Part shown: piece after piece, positions 4,969-5,143 of the stretch
Layout of the letters: every line of letters starts with the position of its first letter
Numbering within the stretch: position 1 is the first letter of the stretch
Source: Melioribacteraceae bacterium
GTDB taxonomy: Bacteria > Bacteroidota > Ignavibacteria > Ignavibacteriales > Melioribacteraceae
Direction: 5' to 3'
NCBI GenBank assembly: GCA_027858595.1
Contig: JAQICK010000117.1
Coordinates: 1 to 5,143, forward strand
DNA length: 5,143 nt
Translations under genes and position numbers: made by a program
Notes under the pieces: generated by a model
Seen by the model: the letters and a program-made list of their open reading frames with translations, nothing else
What the model was told of the DNA's origin: nothing
Databases searched by the model: none

Positions 4969-5143
4969 TTTCGCAATTTTCTTTTAATTTATATTTTTTT
5001 GATAGGAATCTCTCGTTTTCATTAAAAATTTGATGGACGTTTTGGTGTTACTTCTGAAACTTACTATAGTCATTATTTTTTCGAGAAATCCAATGGTTTA
5101 TAGCTGTTTTTGGTAGCAATATATTTAGCACATAATTCTAAAC

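Noticed and set aside
5033..5116. Plus-strand 27-codon ORF encoding a hydrophobic peptide
   Set aside because: It looks like a small membrane peptide, but there is no Shine-Dalgarno, no clear promoter, and T-rich DNA yields hydrophobic codons by default.
5073..5141. Minus-strand open frame from the right edge, 22 codons then a stop, possibly the tail of an upstream gene
   Set aside because: Too short to distinguish from chance; another frame is also open over the same stretch.

Overview
The window is AT-rich and comes from the chromosome of a Bacteroidota or Ignavibacteriota-like bacterium. This is an inference from three things: an ECF sigma/anti-sigma pair followed by DUF4252-type exported proteins, a eukaryote-like type II glutamine synthetase of the form common in that group, and a signal peptide cut at Ala|Gln. 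Several genes have clear Shine-Dalgarno sequences, which fits Ignavibacteriota somewhat better than typical Bacteroidota. There is no sign of mobile elements, CRISPR, tRNA or rRNA.

Layout. (1) 1-561, minus strand: the 5' part of a DUF438/hemerythrin-like protein that runs off the left edge. (2) 562-797: a divergent intergenic region holding a convincing ECF-type promoter (TGTAAC-N17-CGTC) and a leader hairpin just upstream of the sigma gene. (3) 798-3088, plus strand: a compact four-gene operon of ECF sigma factor, single-pass membrane anti-sigma candidate, exported DUF4252 protein and a DUF4252-like lipoprotein. The first three genes overlap and the last two are 9 nt apart. (4) 3089-3383: a convergent intergenic region with a factor-independent terminator that works on the minus strand and two further inverted repeats. 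No gene there can be supported. (5) 3384-4875, minus strand: an Lrp/AsnC-family regulator followed 10 nt later by type II glutamine synthetase. (6) 4876-5143: a good sigma-70-like promoter for that pair, with phased AT-rich repeats against its -35. I see nothing supportable beyond about 4970.

How the genes fit together. The plus-strand operon looks like a self-amplifying envelope-stress circuit. The sigma factor probably drives its own promoter, the membrane anti-sigma would hold it inactive, and the two exported paralogues, one in the periplasm and one membrane-anchored, would be the output or feedback arm. The minus-strand pair is a nitrogen module in which a local Lrp-type sensor is co-transcribed with the enzyme that makes glutamine and probably controls it. 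The strong minus-strand terminator at 3087-3123 would stop glutamine synthetase transcripts before they run antisense into the sigma operon.
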